Below the pieces are notes generated by a model. That model worked only from the letters and a program-made list of their open reading frames with translations, did no database searches and was not told the origin of the DNA. 64,000 nt of DNA from Rhodococcus sp. ARC_M5 (GTDB taxonomy: Bacteria; Actinomycetota; Actinomycetes; Mycobacteriales; Mycobacteriaceae): positions 343,952 to 407,951 of the forward strand of contig NZ_JALGQE010000003.1 in NCBI RefSeq assembly GCF_022810405.1, read 5' to 3'. This document shows, piece after piece, positions 19,062 through 28,073 of this stretch (the first letter of the stretch is position 1; each line of letters starts with the position of its first letter). A program made the position numbers and the translations under genes.

Positions 19062-21007
19062 TGCGTCGCTCCAGATACGGGCGGTATCACGACGGGCCGG
19101 ATCCTCTTGCGCCACCGGTGGATCTGCGCGAGGCGCTCGACGCCATAGGCGAGGACGTGCTCGAGGGCGCGTCCCCGCGTCGGGCACTGCAGGAGATGCT
19201 GCGGCGCGGAACGAAGAACATGCGTGGGCTCGACGACCTCGCTGCTCAGGCCGCCAAACGTCGGCGAGATCTGTTGAAGAAGAACAACCTCGACGGCACG
19301 TTGCAGGAAGTGCGGGAGCTGCTGGACAAGGCGGTGCTCGAAGAGCGCAAGGCACTTGCGCGTGCCCTCGACGACGATGCGCGTTTCCAGGAGATGCAGA
19401 TCGGTGATCTGTCATCGTCCACTGCCCAAGCGGTGCAAGAGCTTTCGGACTACGACTGGCGATCGCCGCAGGGACGCGAGAATTACGAGAAGATCAAGGA
19501 TCTGCTCGGACGCGAAATGCTCGACCAGCGTTTCGCCGGGATGAAGCAGGCGCTCGAAGGTGCCACCGACGAGGACCGTCAGGCCATCAGCGAGATGCTG
19601 AAAGACCTCAACGAATTGCTCGACGCCCACAACAAGGGCGAGGACACCGACGAGCAGTTCGAAGAGTTCATGAACAAGCACGGTCAGCACTTCCCGGAGA
19701 ACCCGAAGAATGTCGACGAGCTACTCGATTCATTGGCGGAAAGAGCTGCTGCCGCACAGCGACTACGTAACTCTCTGTCTCCCGAGCAGCGTGCCGAGTT
19801 GGATGCGTTGGCGCAGCAGGCCTTCGGCGACTCGAATCTGTTGAGCCAGCTCGATCAGCTCGATCAGAATCTGCAGCAGGCCCGGCCCGGTGAGGACTGG
19901 GACGGCTCGCAGAACTTCCGTGGCGAGAACGGCATGGGCCTCGGCGACGGTACCGGTGCGCTTCAGGACATCGCGGATCTCGAGAACCTGGGCAATCAGC
20001 TCTCGCAGCAGTACAACGGCGCTGCCTTGGACGACATCGACGCCGACGCGTTGCTGAAGCAACTCGGGCCCGAGGCTGCGGCCGATGCGAGGATGCTCGC
20101 CGAGCTCGAAAAGGCGCTGCAGCAGCAGGGTTTCATGGACAAGGGTGCCGACGGCCAATGGCGTCTCTCACCCAAGGCGATGCGGCAGCTGGGGCAGTCC
20201 GCACTCAAGGATGTCGCAGGAAAGCTGTCCCGACGCGGCGGCGAGCGAGACACCCGCAAGGCGGGCGCGATGGGCGAGCCCACCGGTGCGTCGCGTGCGT
20301 GGGAGTTCGGCGACACCGAGCCATGGGATGTCACGCGCACGGTGAACAATGCGGTACTGCGCTCGGCTGCAACGGGATCGGGCTTTCCGGTGCAGCTGCA
20401 GGTGACCGATGTGGAGATCAGCGAGACCGAGACCAGAACGCAGGCCGCGGTTGCATTGCTGGTCGATACCTCGTTCTCGATGGTGATGGACGGGCGGTGG
20501 GTGCCGATGAAGCGCACAGCGCTGGCTCTCAACCATCTGGTCAGCACTCGCTTCCGCGGAGACGATCTGCAACTCATCGGATTCGGGAGGCATGCACAGA
20601 CATTGACGGCGTCGGAGCTGGCCGGGTTGGACGGTGCCTACGATCAGGGCACCAATCTGCACCACGCTCTGATGCTCGCGGTACGTCATCTGCGGCGTCA
20701 TCCCAATGCGCAGCCGGTCGTGCTGATCGTCACCGACGGTGAGCCGACGGCGCATCTCGAGCCGGACGGCCATGCGTACTTCGACTACCCGCCGTCGTCG
20801 AAGACGCTGGGGCTGACCGTCCGGGAGCTCGATACCGTCGCGAAACTCGGTGCCCAGGTGACGATCTTCCGGCTCGGAGACGATCCGGGCCTGGCACGAG
20901 TGGTCGACAAGATGGCCGAGCGCGTGGGCGGACGCGTCATCGCCCCGGATCTGGACGGACTCGGTGCCGCGGTGGTGACCGACTACCTCAAGCGTCGGCG
21001 ATCCTGA
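19061..21007 (+). CDS. VWA-domain protein, partner of the MoxR-type ATPase (Rv0959-like)
   Basis: 648-aa cytoplasmic protein with a long charged helical N-terminal part (coiled-coil-like, rich in Glu/Asp/Gln/Leu, residues about 30-300). The C-terminal von Willebrand A domain has an intact MIDAS site: VDTSFSM (DxSxS), the GTNLHHAL threonine and the VTDGEPT aspartate. Partner architecture for MoxR ATPases: the VWA protein recruits the client. Start overlaps the ATPase stop by one base. Confidence 0.87.
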   Translation: MRRSRYGRYHDGPDPLAPPVDLREALDAIGEDVLEGASPRRALQEMLRRGTKNMRGLDDLAAQAAKRRRDLLKKNNLDGTLQEVRELLDKAVLEERKALARALDDDARFQEMQIGDLSSSTAQAVQELSDYDWRSPQGRENYEKIKDLLGREMLDQRFAGMKQALEGATDEDRQAISEMLKDLNELLDAHNKGEDTDEQFEEFMNKHGQHFPENPKNVDELLDSLAERAAAAQRLRNSLSPEQRAELDALAQQAFGDSNLLSQLDQLDQNLQQARPGEDWDGSQNFRGENGMGLGDGTGALQDIADLENLGNQLSQQYNGAALDDIDADALLKQLGPEAAADARMLAELEKALQQQGFMDKGADGQWRLSPKAMRQLGQSALKDVAGKLSRRGGERDTRKAGAMGEPTGASRAWEFGDTEPWDVTRTVNNAVLRSAATGSGFPVQLQVTDVEISETETRTQAAVALLVDTSFSMVMDGRWVPMKRTALALNHLVSTRFRGDDLQLIGFGRHAQTLTASELAGLDGAYDQGTNLHHALMLAVRHLRRHPNAQPVVLIVTDGEPTAHLEPDGHAYFDYPPSSKTLGLTVRELDTVAKLGAQVTIFRLGDDPGLARVVDKMAERVGGRVIAPDLDGLGAAVVTDYLKRRRS

Positions 21008-21580
21008 TTACTTCTCTGCTGCCTTGATGTCCACCGAAACGCCGCCCCAGAAGGCGAAACCGGTGACGATGACGCGCGGTGCGCCGGGGTGCGTCGCGCT
21101 GACGTGCTCGAATCCGCCCATGATGCCCATGCCGCGGACTTCGACGCTCACTCCGGGCGGCACGGTGACCTCGACGCCGCCCATGATGGCGACACAGTTG
21201 ATGGTGGTTTCCTCGGCGGTGAACGATGCGCGGCGTAGGTCGAGTTCTATGCCGCCCCAGAATGCGATTGCGTCGATGCGTGCGGCGGGGGTCCACTCGC
21301 CCTTGCGCACGGCACCGCTCATGATCGCGATCACGCGGTCGTTCGAGGAACCACCGGACGGTACGGCCGCTGGGGGAGGGGACAGCACCAGGTCGCCGGT
21401 CAGCACATCGAGCTCGCCGTAGGTCTTCGCCTGGTACACCGCAGCGGTGCGCTCGTCGTATTCGCTGACGGTGAGTTGGCCGTTCGCGAACGCGTCGCTC
21501 AGCAACTGGGCGACGAGGTTCCGGTCCGCATCGGCCGCGCGAACCTGGCTTCGATCTCGGTCGGGGAGATGATCGCTCAC
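21008..21580 (-). CDS. DUF1707 domain protein (Rv0966c-like)
   Basis: About 190 aa. The N-terminal DUF1707 motif (RAADADRNLVAQLLSDAFANGQLTVSEYDERT...TYGELDVLTGDL) is followed by a LiaF/YvqF-like beta-repeat region with IAIMSGAVRKGEW, AIAFWGGIELDLRRA, VAIMGGVEVTVPPGV and GFAFWGGVSVDIK. There is no transmembrane segment. The GTG at 21580 places DUF1707 at the N-terminus as usual; an ATG at 21616 would overlap the upstream lipoprotein gene by 11 nt. Family members are associated with envelope-stress sensing; its role here is unknown. Confidence 0.8.
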   Translation of the reverse strand: MSDHLPDRDRSQVRAADADRNLVAQLLSDAFANGQLTVSEYDERTAAVYQAKTYGELDVLTGDLVLSPPPAAVPSGGSSNDRVIAIMSGAVRKGEWTPAARIDAIAFWGGIELDLRRASFTAEETTINCVAIMGGVEVTVPPGVSVEVRGMGIMGGFEHVSATHPGAPRVIVTGFAFWGGVSVDIKAAEK

Positions 21581-21605
21581 TGCCCGGACACTACCGGTGC
21601 CGGGG

Positions 21606-22070
21606 TCAGGCCGCATTCAGGATCGTGCGGCTCCCGAGCGGTGACGCAAGAGTCATCTGCATGGTGGCGTAGACGGCAACCATGATGCAGGACTTGTCGG
21701 CGGCATCGGGCCTGGTTCCGGTTCGCAGCTCGATGGTCACGGTCGTGTCGGTCTCGGTGACCGACGCGTCGGCTCCGTAGCACTCGGGTGTGCCGGTCAC
21801 GAAGTGCACCGCAATGGTGTTGGGGGATACCTGGCTCCACGACTCGAACGGAGTGGTGGTGGCGCGGATCAGGCCGGGGGTGGCCTCGAACATCGTGCCC
21901 ACGTCGCCGACGGGAACTTCGTGCGGAACCGGAGGGGCGCTGGGTTGCTGGACGAGTCCCATGGGTGTTGTGGAGTCGATGCTGGGCGTTGTGTCCTCGT
22001 CGCTACCGGCGGCGGTGCTGCAGCCGGCCAGCAGCAGGCACAGCATGACACCCGCGGCGAGAAACCTCAT
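21606..22070 (-). CDS. Putative lipoprotein
   Basis: 154-aa protein with a lipoprotein signal (MRFLAAGVMLCLLLAGC; lipobox LLAGC, lipidated Cys at residue 17), a Ser/Thr/Asp/Pro linker and a mature beta-rich domain with two further Cys (ECYGAD, KSCIM) that could form a disulfide. No known family recognised. It lies directly upstream of the DUF1707 gene on the same strand, a likely two-gene unit. Confidence 0.75.
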   Translation of the reverse strand: MRFLAAGVMLCLLLAGCSTAAGSDEDTTPSIDSTTPMGLVQQPSAPPVPHEVPVGDVGTMFEATPGLIRATTTPFESWSQVSPNTIAVHFVTGTPECYGADASVTETDTTVTIELRTGTRPDAADKSCIMVAVYATMQMTLASPLGSRTILNAA

Positions 22071-22116
22071 GAGTCCAAAGTAGCGCTGGGAGCTGAGGAG
22101 AACCTTTGTGTTCGGC

Positions 22117-23058
22117 TCACGCGAGGAAGACCGTCACGAGCGCGATGACGGGGATGGAGACGAGCGTGGTCACGAACGCGGTGTCGCGGGCGAGCACCAC
22201 CCCGCGCTGGTAGCGGCTGGCGAAGACGAACACGTTCTGCGCGGTGGGCAGTGCGGAGACGACGACGATGGCGAACAGATCGTGCCCGTCCAGACCGAAG
22301 ACGAACCTGGCCATGAGGTAGCCGAGCACCGGCTGCAGCGCCATCTTGAACACGGTTGCCAGGGCCACGTCCCGCCGCGGACTGATGCCTTTCTGCAGGA
22401 CCCTGGCACCGTAGAGGGACAGACCGAAGGCGAGCAGCGCCCCGGGCACGGACAGGTTGCCAACGAGTTGGAACGGCTGCATGAGCGCCTCGGGGAGCTC
22501 GTATCCGGTGATCGACAGCACGAGGCCTGCGGCTCCGGCCACCACGATCGGATTGCGAAACGGCGTGGTGACGGTCTTGAACAGCGAGACCTTGTCGATC
22601 TTGGTGGAAATGTCGAGGATGGTGACGGCGATCGGCGTGTAGAACATGATCTGGAACAGCAGCAGGGGAGCGACGAAGTTCGCGTCGCCCAGAACGAACA
22701 CGGCGATCGGGATGCCCAGGTTGGCGGCATTGACGTACGAACTCGCGAGTGCGCCGATGGTCGCGTCGGGCACGGACCGTTTCAGCGCGAGCTTCGCGAT
22801 GACGAAGTAGATGGCCCCGACGAGCAGTGCCGTGGAACCGGCGACGGCCAATACCGGCGAGAGAATCACCGACAGATCGGAATTGGCCAACGTGACGAAC
22901 AGCAATGCCGGTGTCGCGACGAAGAACACGAGACGACCGAGGACGAATTGGCCGTGCTCACCCAGCACATTCAGGTGAGCAAGAAGGTATCCCAGGGCGA
23001 TGACGACGAAGATGACGGTGAAGCCCTCGAGAACGCCGGACATCGTCGAAGTGCTCAT
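22117..23058 (-). CDS. AEC family (auxin efflux carrier-like) transporter
   Basis: 313-aa inner-membrane transporter with about ten hydrophobic helices in the 5+5 AEC layout. Seen: GVLEGFTVIFVVIALGYLLA at the start, SSYVNAANLGIPIAVFVLG (the conserved N-x-x-N-x-G-I/L-P signature) and VSALPTAQNVFVFASRY near the C-terminus. Substrates of the family are often organic acids; which one here is unknown. Separated from rpsR by a strong terminator. Confidence 0.88.
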   Translation of the reverse strand: MSTSTMSGVLEGFTVIFVVIALGYLLAHLNVLGEHGQFVLGRLVFFVATPALLFVTLANSDLSVILSPVLAVAGSTALLVGAIYFVIAKLALKRSVPDATIGALASSYVNAANLGIPIAVFVLGDANFVAPLLLFQIMFYTPIAVTILDISTKIDKVSLFKTVTTPFRNPIVVAGAAGLVLSITGYELPEALMQPFQLVGNLSVPGALLAFGLSLYGARVLQKGISPRRDVALATVFKMALQPVLGYLMARFVFGLDGHDLFAIVVVSALPTAQNVFVFASRYQRGVVLARDTAFVTTLVSIPVIALVTVFLA

Positions 23059-23075
23059 TTCTTGCTGGGAACGAC

Positions 23076-23112
23076 AGAAAGGCCACGTAGCCGAGGGCTA
23101 CGTGGCCTTTCT
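23076..23112 (-). terminator. Terminator of the rpmB-rpmG-rpsN-rpsR operon
   Basis: Perfect 17-bp stem (AGAAAGGCCACGTAGCC and its complement) with a 3-nt GAG loop, 12 nt after the rpsR stop on the minus strand. The stem itself ends with CCTTTCT. Confidence 0.88.
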
Positions 23113-23123
23113 CGAAAGCTGAT

Positions 23124-23378
23124 TCAGCGGCTGGTGAACGGCAGCAATGCCATTTCACGAGCGTTCTTCACTGCGACAGCGACCTGGCGCTGCTGCTGCG
23201 GGGTGAGCCCGGTGACCCGACGGCTGCGGATCTTGCCGCGGTCGGAAATGAACTGACGAAGAAGGTTGATGTCCTTGTAGTCCACCGTGGTGACCTTGGC
23301 GGCGTTCAACGGGTTCTTCTTCGGTCGACGACCCGCCTCTGCGCGGACCTTCTTCGACGGTGCTCTCTTGACTGCCAT
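23124..23378 (-). CDS. rpsR2: 30S ribosomal protein S18, zinc-independent paralogue
   Basis: 84-aa S18 with no cysteine ([53 protein letters not shown]). Zinc-binding S18 forms carry Cys near the N-terminus; here the region reads [13 protein letters not shown], so this is the C-minus form. Last gene of a four-gene ribosomal operon, 14 nt after rpsN. Expected to replace the zinc form during zinc starvation. Confidence 0.93.
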   Translation of the reverse strand: MAVKRAPSKKVRAEAGRRPKKNPLNAAKVTTVDYKDINLLRQFISDRGKIRSRRVTGLTPQQQRQVAVAVKNAREMALLPFTSR

Positions 23379-23392
23379 CTCTACCTTTTCCC

Positions 23393-23698
23393 TTACCAGC
23401 TCGACTTGTGGACGCCTGGCAGTTCCCCGCGGTGAGCCATCTCGCGCATTTTCACGCGGGACAGCCCGAATTTCCGTAGGTAACCGCGCGGACGTCCATC
23501 CGCAGCGTCACGATTGCGCAATCGTACCGGACTCGAATCGCGTGGCAGACGCTGCAGTGCCGCCTGGGCCTGCGCGCGCTCGGAGTCGCTGCTCGAGGGC
23601 TTGCGGATGATCTCCTTGAGCTCGCCGCGACGCGTTGCCCAGCGGGCGACAACGAGCTTGCGTTGCTCGTTCTTCGCAATCTTCGATTTCTTGGCCAT
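23393..23698 (-). CDS. rpsN2: 30S ribosomal protein S14, zinc-independent type
   Basis: 101-aa long-form S14: [53 protein letters not shown]. It lacks the C-x-x-C zinc motifs of the 61-aa S14 used in housekeeping actinobacterial ribosomes, so it is the C-minus paralogue. Start ATG at 23698; the longer upstream frame is read-through. Two nt separate it from the rpmG stop. Confidence 0.93.
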   Translation of the reverse strand: MAKKSKIAKNEQRKLVVARWATRRGELKEIIRKPSSSDSERAQAQAALQRLPRDSSPVRLRNRDAADGRPRGYLRKFGLSRVKMREMAHRGELPGVHKSSW

Positions 23699-23700
23699 GG

Positions 23701-23868
23701 CTATCGCTCTTCCCTGAAGTCGACGTGCTTGCGCACGACCGGGTCGTATTTCTTCATGACCAGTCGGTCGGGGTCGTTGCGGCGGTTCTTGCGGGTGACG
23801 TAGGTGTAGCCGGTGCCGGCGGTCGACTTCAGCTTGACGATCGGACGGACGTCCGTGCTCTTGCCCAT
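23701..23868 (-). CDS. rpmG: 50S ribosomal protein L33, zinc-independent type
   Basis: 55 aa, beginning [20 protein letters not shown] and ending [12 protein letters not shown]. The [15 protein letters not shown] segment is typical of L33. It contains no cysteine, so the zinc ribbon is absent. Its ATG overlaps the rpmB stop by one base (TGATG). Confidence 0.92.
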   Translation of the reverse strand: MGKSTDVRPIVKLKSTAGTGYTYVTRKNRRNDPDRLVMKKYDPVVRKHVDFREER

Positions 23869-24104
23869 CAGATCCTCTCCCCGCGTGCGCGGATCTTGGC
23901 GACCACGGCGTCGATGCCGTCGCGGTCGATGGTCTTGATGCCCTTGGCCGAGAGCGTGAGGGTGACGCGGCGTCCGAGGCTGGGCGCGTAGTAGGTCTTG
24001 CGCTGGATGTTGGGATCCCAGCGGCGGCTGGTGCGCACGTGGGAGTGCGAGACCGACTTTCCGAAGCTGGGGGTGCGGCCGGTGACCTGGCAGTGCGCTG
24101 ACAT
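23868..24104 (-). CDS. rpmB: 50S ribosomal protein L28, C-minus paralogue
   Basis: 78-aa L28: [62 protein letters not shown]. It has one Cys (residue 5) and lacks the second Cys of a zinc pair. First gene of the operon; a Zur-type box lies 23 nt upstream of its start. Confidence 0.92.
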   Translation of the reverse strand: MSAHCQVTGRTPSFGKSVSHSHVRTSRRWDPNIQRKTYYAPSLGRRVTLTLSAKGIKTIDRDGIDAVVAKIRARGERI

Positions 24105-24126
24105 GAGCGTTCCTTTCTTGCCGTTA

Positions 24127-24142
24127 TGACAATCGTTTTCGA
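24127..24142. promoter_or_regulatory. Zur-type operator 1 (rpmB side)
   Basis: TGACAATCGTTTTCGA, an imperfect inverted repeat, lies upstream of rpmB. Actinobacterial Zur boxes are AT-rich palindromes of this kind. It shares TGACAATCGTT with the second box at 24182 and differs at one inner position. Zur assignment is inferred from sequence type and the zinc-free ribosomal genes on both sides. Confidence 0.78.
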
Positions 24143-24181
24143 CAAAGCGTTCATCCGAATGTAGCGTGCATCCTCAGATAA

Positions 24182-24197
24182 TGACAATCGTTGTCGA
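24182..24197. promoter_or_regulatory. Zur-type operator 2 (mrf side)
   Basis: TGACAATCGTTGTCGA contains a perfect GACAA-TCG-TTGTC inverted repeat 14 nt before the mrf start codon, overlapping a possible -10 (GATAAT, 24177-24182). Binding here would directly block mrf transcription when zinc is sufficient. Confidence 0.82.
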
Positions 24198-24211
24198 GAA
24201 GAAAGGTGCCC

Positions 24212-25474
24212 GTGAACTACTCACCGGACGATCGAACCCCGATGGTCCTCGTCTCCGGCTGGACCGGAGCCATGGACGCGGTCGTGACATCGCTGCTCGC
24301 GCCGGGAACTGTCGCTGTTCGCCACGATCTGAGCCGCGTCACCGAGGGCGTCGTGCGTCGCACGCTGTACGTCCTGGGTGAGAATCCGCGCGAGACGATC
24401 CTGGAGCTGGCGCACGGCTGCGTCTCGTGCACGCTCCGTGAGGATCTGCTGCCACTGCTGCGTGCACTGTCCACGCGCAGCAGTGTCGATCGCATCGTGC
24501 TCGTCATGGACCCGGCGCTCGAACCCGAAGCGTTGTGCTGGGCGGTGGACAACGTCATCGTCGCGGACGTGGTGGGGCAGATCGACGGACCCGCCTCGCG
24601 AGATGTGCGTATCGAGGCCGTGATCGGCTGTCTCGACGCCGCAACCTGGTTGGCCGACGCCACCGGCGACGACACCCTGGCCGACCGTGGCGTCGTCGCC
24701 AGTGGTGACGACGATCGAACCGTCGCGCAGCTGGTAGTAGGGCAGGTCGACTACGCCGACGCGCTCGTCGTCACCGCAGGTCCCGATGTCGACGCCTGGG
24801 AGCGGGCCAGGCTCGCGGCTGTCCTCGCGCGGTTGGCACCGAACGCACCTGTCGTCTGGGTTCCGCAGGACTCGATGGTCGACGGACCGGCTGTTCTCGC
24901 GTCTGTTCCCCTCGATGCCCGGCGCGGTGAGATCACCGACGCCCACTCGCCGCTGTTGCGCGGCCAGCCGCCCCTGTCCGTCGACTGCGGAGTCGCGCTC
25001 GTGGAGTTCGCTGCAACGAGGCCCTTCCACCCCGAACGATTGCACGAGGCCATCGACGTGTTGCTCGACGGCGTCGTCACCGCGCGCGGACGGGCGTGGG
25101 TGGCCACGCAACCCGACGAGGCGCTGTGGATCGAATCGGCCGGCGGCGGACTACGGGTTGCGAGCGCCGGAAAGTGGCTTGCTGCAATGACTCCGGTGGA
25201 ACAGGACCGCGTCGACACCACCAGGCGGGCGATGGCTGCGCTGCGGTGGGACGAGCAGTTCGGCGATCGAGACACCTCCCTGGTGATCCTCGTTCATCAG
25301 GCCGACCCCACCGAGATCGACCGAACTCTGCAGTGGGCGTTGGTCTCCGACGACGAGATGACCGATCCCGCCCAGTGGGCCACGTGGACCGACCCGTTCG
25401 GCCAATGGCACGAAGACCCCTGCGAGAGCAGTGAATCCCCGTACGTAGAACAAGCACGAGAGGCAACAGAATGA
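24212..25474 (+). CDS. mrf: Mrf-like COG0523 protein (ribosome hibernation factor-recruiting, CobW family)
   Basis: 420-aa CobW/COG0523-family protein, placed like mycobacterial Mrf, which recruits the hibernation factor Mpy to zinc-free ribosomes. GTG at 24212 is chosen because AAAGG sits 6 nt upstream; TTG 24191 and GTG 24206 also exist. The P-loop position reads [15 protein letters not shown] instead of GxxGxGKT, so the Walker A lysine is missing. The usual CxCC metal motif reads [14 protein letters not shown]-terminal CobW domain is visible ([40 protein letters not shown]). rpmE2 starts within its stop (ATGA overlap). Confidence 0.85.
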   Translation: MNYSPDDRTPMVLVSGWTGAMDAVVTSLLAPGTVAVRHDLSRVTEGVVRRTLYVLGENPRETILELAHGCVSCTLREDLLPLLRALSTRSSVDRIVLVMDPALEPEALCWAVDNVIVADVVGQIDGPASRDVRIEAVIGCLDAATWLADATGDDTLADRGVVASGDDDRTVAQLVVGQVDYADALVVTAGPDVDAWERARLAAVLARLAPNAPVVWVPQDSMVDGPAVLASVPLDARRGEITDAHSPLLRGQPPLSVDCGVALVEFAATRPFHPERLHEAIDVLLDGVVTARGRAWVATQPDEALWIESAGGGLRVASAGKWLAAMTPVEQDRVDTTRRAMAALRWDEQFGDRDTSLVILVHQADPTEIDRTLQWALVSDDEMTDPAQWATWTDPFGQWHEDPCESSESPYVEQAREATE

Positions 25475-25731
25475 AACCAGGCATCCATCCCGACTACCAC
25501 CCGGTCGTGTTCCAGGACTCGAGCACCGGGAACAAGTTCCTCACCAGATCGACCGTCACGTCCGCCCGCGAGACCGAGTGGGAAGACGGCAACACCTACC
25601 CGCTGATCGTCGTCGACGTCTCGTCGGAATCACATCCCTTCTGGACCGGGGCTGCGCGCGTGATGGACACCCAGGGACGCGTCGAGAAGTTCGAGAAGCG
25701 GTACGGCCGCCGAAGCCGAAAGGACGCCTGA
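25471..25731 (+). CDS. rpmE2: Type B 50S ribosomal protein L31, zinc-independent
   Basis: 86-aa type B L31: [52 protein letters not shown]. There is no CxxC, unlike the zinc-binding type A protein. It overlaps the mrf stop by 4 nt (ATGA), indicating coupled translation under Zur control. Confidence 0.95.
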   Translation: MKPGIHPDYHPVVFQDSSTGNKFLTRSTVTSARETEWEDGNTYPLIVVDVSSESHPFWTGAARVMDTQGRVEKFEKRYGRRSRKDA

Positions 25732-25734
25732 GTC

Positions 25735-25902
25735 ATGGCTGTTCCAAAGAGGAAGATGTCGCGTTCGAATACCCGAAGCAGGCGGGCGCAATGGAAGGCC
25801 GTTGCTCCGGATCTGGTGACGGTGCGTTTCCAAGGTCGAGAGTTCAGAGTGCCGCGAAGATTGGTCAAAGCCGTCCAGGCCGGGGTGTACGACCCGAGCT
25901 GA
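25735..25902 (+). CDS. rpmF: 50S ribosomal protein L32, zinc-independent
   Basis: 55 aa, starting [20 protein letters not shown] and ending [11 protein letters not shown]. The N-terminal half is typical L32; the C-terminal CxxC-type zinc ribbon is absent. It begins 3 nt after rpmE2, so it completes the mrf-rpmE2-rpmF operon. Confidence 0.9.
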   Translation: MAVPKRKMSRSNTRSRRAQWKAVAPDLVTVRFQGREFRVPRRLVKAVQAGVYDPS

Positions 25903-25928
25903 CCTCCGACGGGTCTATCTTCACATTC

Positions 25929-26987
25929 ATGAACGATGGACCCAGTTCGCGAGATGTGAAGCGATGGCGGCAATACCTCGCAGACGAGCGGGCCGAGGCC
26001 GCCGTCTATCGCGATCTGGCGGGTAGACGCAGCGGCGAGGAGCGCGAGATCCTCCTCGCGCTCGCCGATGCGGAAGGCCGACACGAGCAGCATTGGCGAA
26101 ATTTGCTCGGCGATCGCGTCGGGATGCCGCTCAAGGGTGATATCCGCACGCGCATCCTCGGGGTGTTGGCTCGCCGCTTCGGTTCGGTGTTCGTACTCGC
26201 GCTGGCACAACGAGCCGAAACCCGTTCGCCGTACGCCACCGACGCCGACGCCACGGAGGCCATGACGGCCGACGAGCAGATCCATGCCGAGGTCATCAGG
26301 GCGCTGGCAGCCCGCGGTCGCAATCGACTGTCCGGCACCTTCCGGGCTGCGGTGTTCGGGGCCAACGACGGTCTGGTGAGCAACCTGGCTCTGGTCCTCG
26401 GCATCAGCGGATCCGGGGTGTCCAACCAGATCGTCCTGATCACCGGCCTCGCAGGACTGCTCGCCGGCGCGCTGTCGATGGGTGCGGGCGAATACGTCTC
26501 GGTCCGTTCACAACGTGAATTGCTCGAGGCGTCGTCCCCGGACAGCGGGGCGCGAGATGCCGTCAGACACCTCGACGTCGACGCCAACGAACTGGCACTG
26601 GTGTACCGAGCCCGAGGAATGACGCACGAGGAGGCCGACGCCAAAGCGGCGGAAGTACTGCGGCTACTACCTGCGGACGAGATGGCCCCCGACGTCGACC
26701 AGCACGAGTCGATCGGAACCGGACTCGGTGCCGCCGGAGCCAGCTTCTGCTTCTTCGCTTCCGGAGCCGTCATCCCGGTCCTGCCGTACCTGTTCGGCCT
26801 CGAAGGCTATGTGGCCCTTGCCCTTGCGGCTGTCCTTGTTGGGCTGGCACTGATCTGCACGGGCCTGGTGGTGGGACTGCTCAGCGGTGGGCCACCGGTC
26901 AAACGTGCTCTGCGACAGCTGGCTATCGGCTACGGCGCGGCCGGGGCGACATATCTGTTGGGCTTGGCATTCGGTGGGGGAGTGTAG
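25929..26987 (+). CDS. VIT1/CCC1 family Fe/Mn transporter with N-terminal ferritin-like domain
   Basis: 352-aa protein. Residues 1-125 form a rubrerythrin/ferritin-like helical domain with metal-ligand Glu residues (DERAEAAVYRDLA, DAEGRHEQHWRNLL, DEQIHAEVIR). Residues about 135-352 are the VIT1/CCC1 membrane domain with FGANDGLVSNLALVLGISG, GALSMGAGEYVSVRSQRE and four to five hydrophobic helices. Family members export or sequester ferrous iron or manganese; the ferritin-like part may sense or hand over metal. ATG 25929 is the first credible start; the frame upstream overlaps rpmF. It lies just downstream of a zinc-regulated operon. Confidence 0.87.
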   Translation: MNDGPSSRDVKRWRQYLADERAEAAVYRDLAGRRSGEEREILLALADAEGRHEQHWRNLLGDRVGMPLKGDIRTRILGVLARRFGSVFVLALAQRAETRSPYATDADATEAMTADEQIHAEVIRALAARGRNRLSGTFRAAVFGANDGLVSNLALVLGISGSGVSNQIVLITGLAGLLAGALSMGAGEYVSVRSQRELLEASSPDSGARDAVRHLDVDANELALVYRARGMTHEEADAKAAEVLRLLPADEMAPDVDQHESIGTGLGAAGASFCFFASGAVIPVLPYLFGLEGYVALALAAVLVGLALICTGLVVGLLSGGPPVKRALRQLAIGYGAAGATYLLGLAFGGGV

Positions 26988-27048
26988 AGATCTGTGTGCT
27001 GCGTGTACGCGCCGCACAGACAGTGCGAAATAGGAACTCGACGCCGTA

Positions 27049-27921
27049 GTGGCTTTTCTTGTCGGTAGGTGGACCGACAATGTTGCCGTGGCCATCATCG
27101 ACCTGACTCGTGAAGATCATTCCTACTTCTTTGGCTTGTTTCAGACCGATGGTCACCTTCAGGGTGGTACCAGGCAGAGAGGCAAAGCAACAATTGAACT
27201 GGCAGTAAAGGACATTGACCTGCTACTGCAGCTTCCGCACCTGTTCGACGGCGTGAAGTCGACAGTTTCGACGAGAACCCGGACGACGAACTTCGCTGCC
27301 ACGTATACGAGTGCGACGTGGCGAATGTGCAACCTCGCGTTCCGGCGCGAATTAGAGTTGAGCGGCGTGCCTGTCGGACGCAAGTCCAAAGAAGTGAGTC
27401 CGCCCAGCCGTCAATTTCATCAACGAGGCTATTTCCGTGGTCTCTTGGATGGCGACGGCAGCGTTGGTTTCACTCGCGCAGGTTTGCCCTTCATCGGATT
27501 TGTCACGGCGTCATCCAGTTTGGCGGACTACTTCTGCTCGACAGTCAAGAACATCACCGGTGCTGAGCGCACTGCAAAGCGCAATGCTCGCGACGACATC
27601 TTCTCGCTGATGGTGGCCAGCGAACCCGCGTCACGTTTGGCCGAGTGGGCCTACCCCCAGGGATGCTTGGCCTTGAACCGAAAGAGTACGGCGGCAGCAG
27701 CTGTCGCTGCCTGGGTAAGACCTCAAGGCATGCGTGCACGTCCGGTTTTCGGCAGACAGCCATGGACACTGGAGGAGGACACGGTCGTGGCGTCCACGAA
27801 AGTCAAGGAGGCGGCCATGCTGCTCGGTCGAACTGAAAGCGCCGTGAACGTCCGCCGTTGGCGGTTGCGAAATGCGGCCACGAGCGCGCCCGCGACGGAT
27901 GGAATGGAACAACTTTTCTAG
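27049..27921 (+). CDS. Free-standing LAGLIDADG homing endonuclease with C-terminal SANT/Myb-like segment
   Basis: 290 aa with two LAGLIDADG-type helices: YFFGLFQTDG (residues 26-35) and YFRGLLDGDG (residues 128-137), each with its acidic catalytic residue, so a monomeric two-domain endonuclease. The last 50 residues (PWTLEEDTVVAS...AAMLLGRTESAVNVRRWRLR) resemble a SANT/Myb DNA-binding unit. No intein splice motifs and no surrounding split gene were seen. Start uncertain: GTG 27049, or GTG 27088. The DNA looks less GC-rich than its neighbours, which suggests transfer. Confidence 0.78.
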   Translation: MAFLVGRWTDNVAVAIIDLTREDHSYFFGLFQTDGHLQGGTRQRGKATIELAVKDIDLLLQLPHLFDGVKSTVSTRTRTTNFAATYTSATWRMCNLAFRRELELSGVPVGRKSKEVSPPSRQFHQRGYFRGLLDGDGSVGFTRAGLPFIGFVTASSSLADYFCSTVKNITGAERTAKRNARDDIFSLMVASEPASRLAEWAYPQGCLALNRKSTAAAAVAAWVRPQGMRARPVFGRQPWTLEEDTVVASTKVKEAAMLLGRTESAVNVRRWRLRNAATSAPATDGMEQLF

Positions 27922-28073
27922 AGACGGATTGTGCGTGGGGAGGTAGTGACGCAGAATGAATCGGGACTGGATTGTCCGCGTTCGTCCCGTTGTGCGTCGT
28001 TGTTCTCGTGCTGTTCACTCAACTGCTTCGCTTGGTTAACGGATAGAGCGTTCGTCGTCATCACCATCGAGTC

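Noticed and set aside
17439..19415. A 946-codon minus-strand frame continuing upstream of the DUF559 gene
   Set aside because: It is antisense to the well-supported ATPase gene and has no recognisable domain; only the last 287 residues are a real protein.
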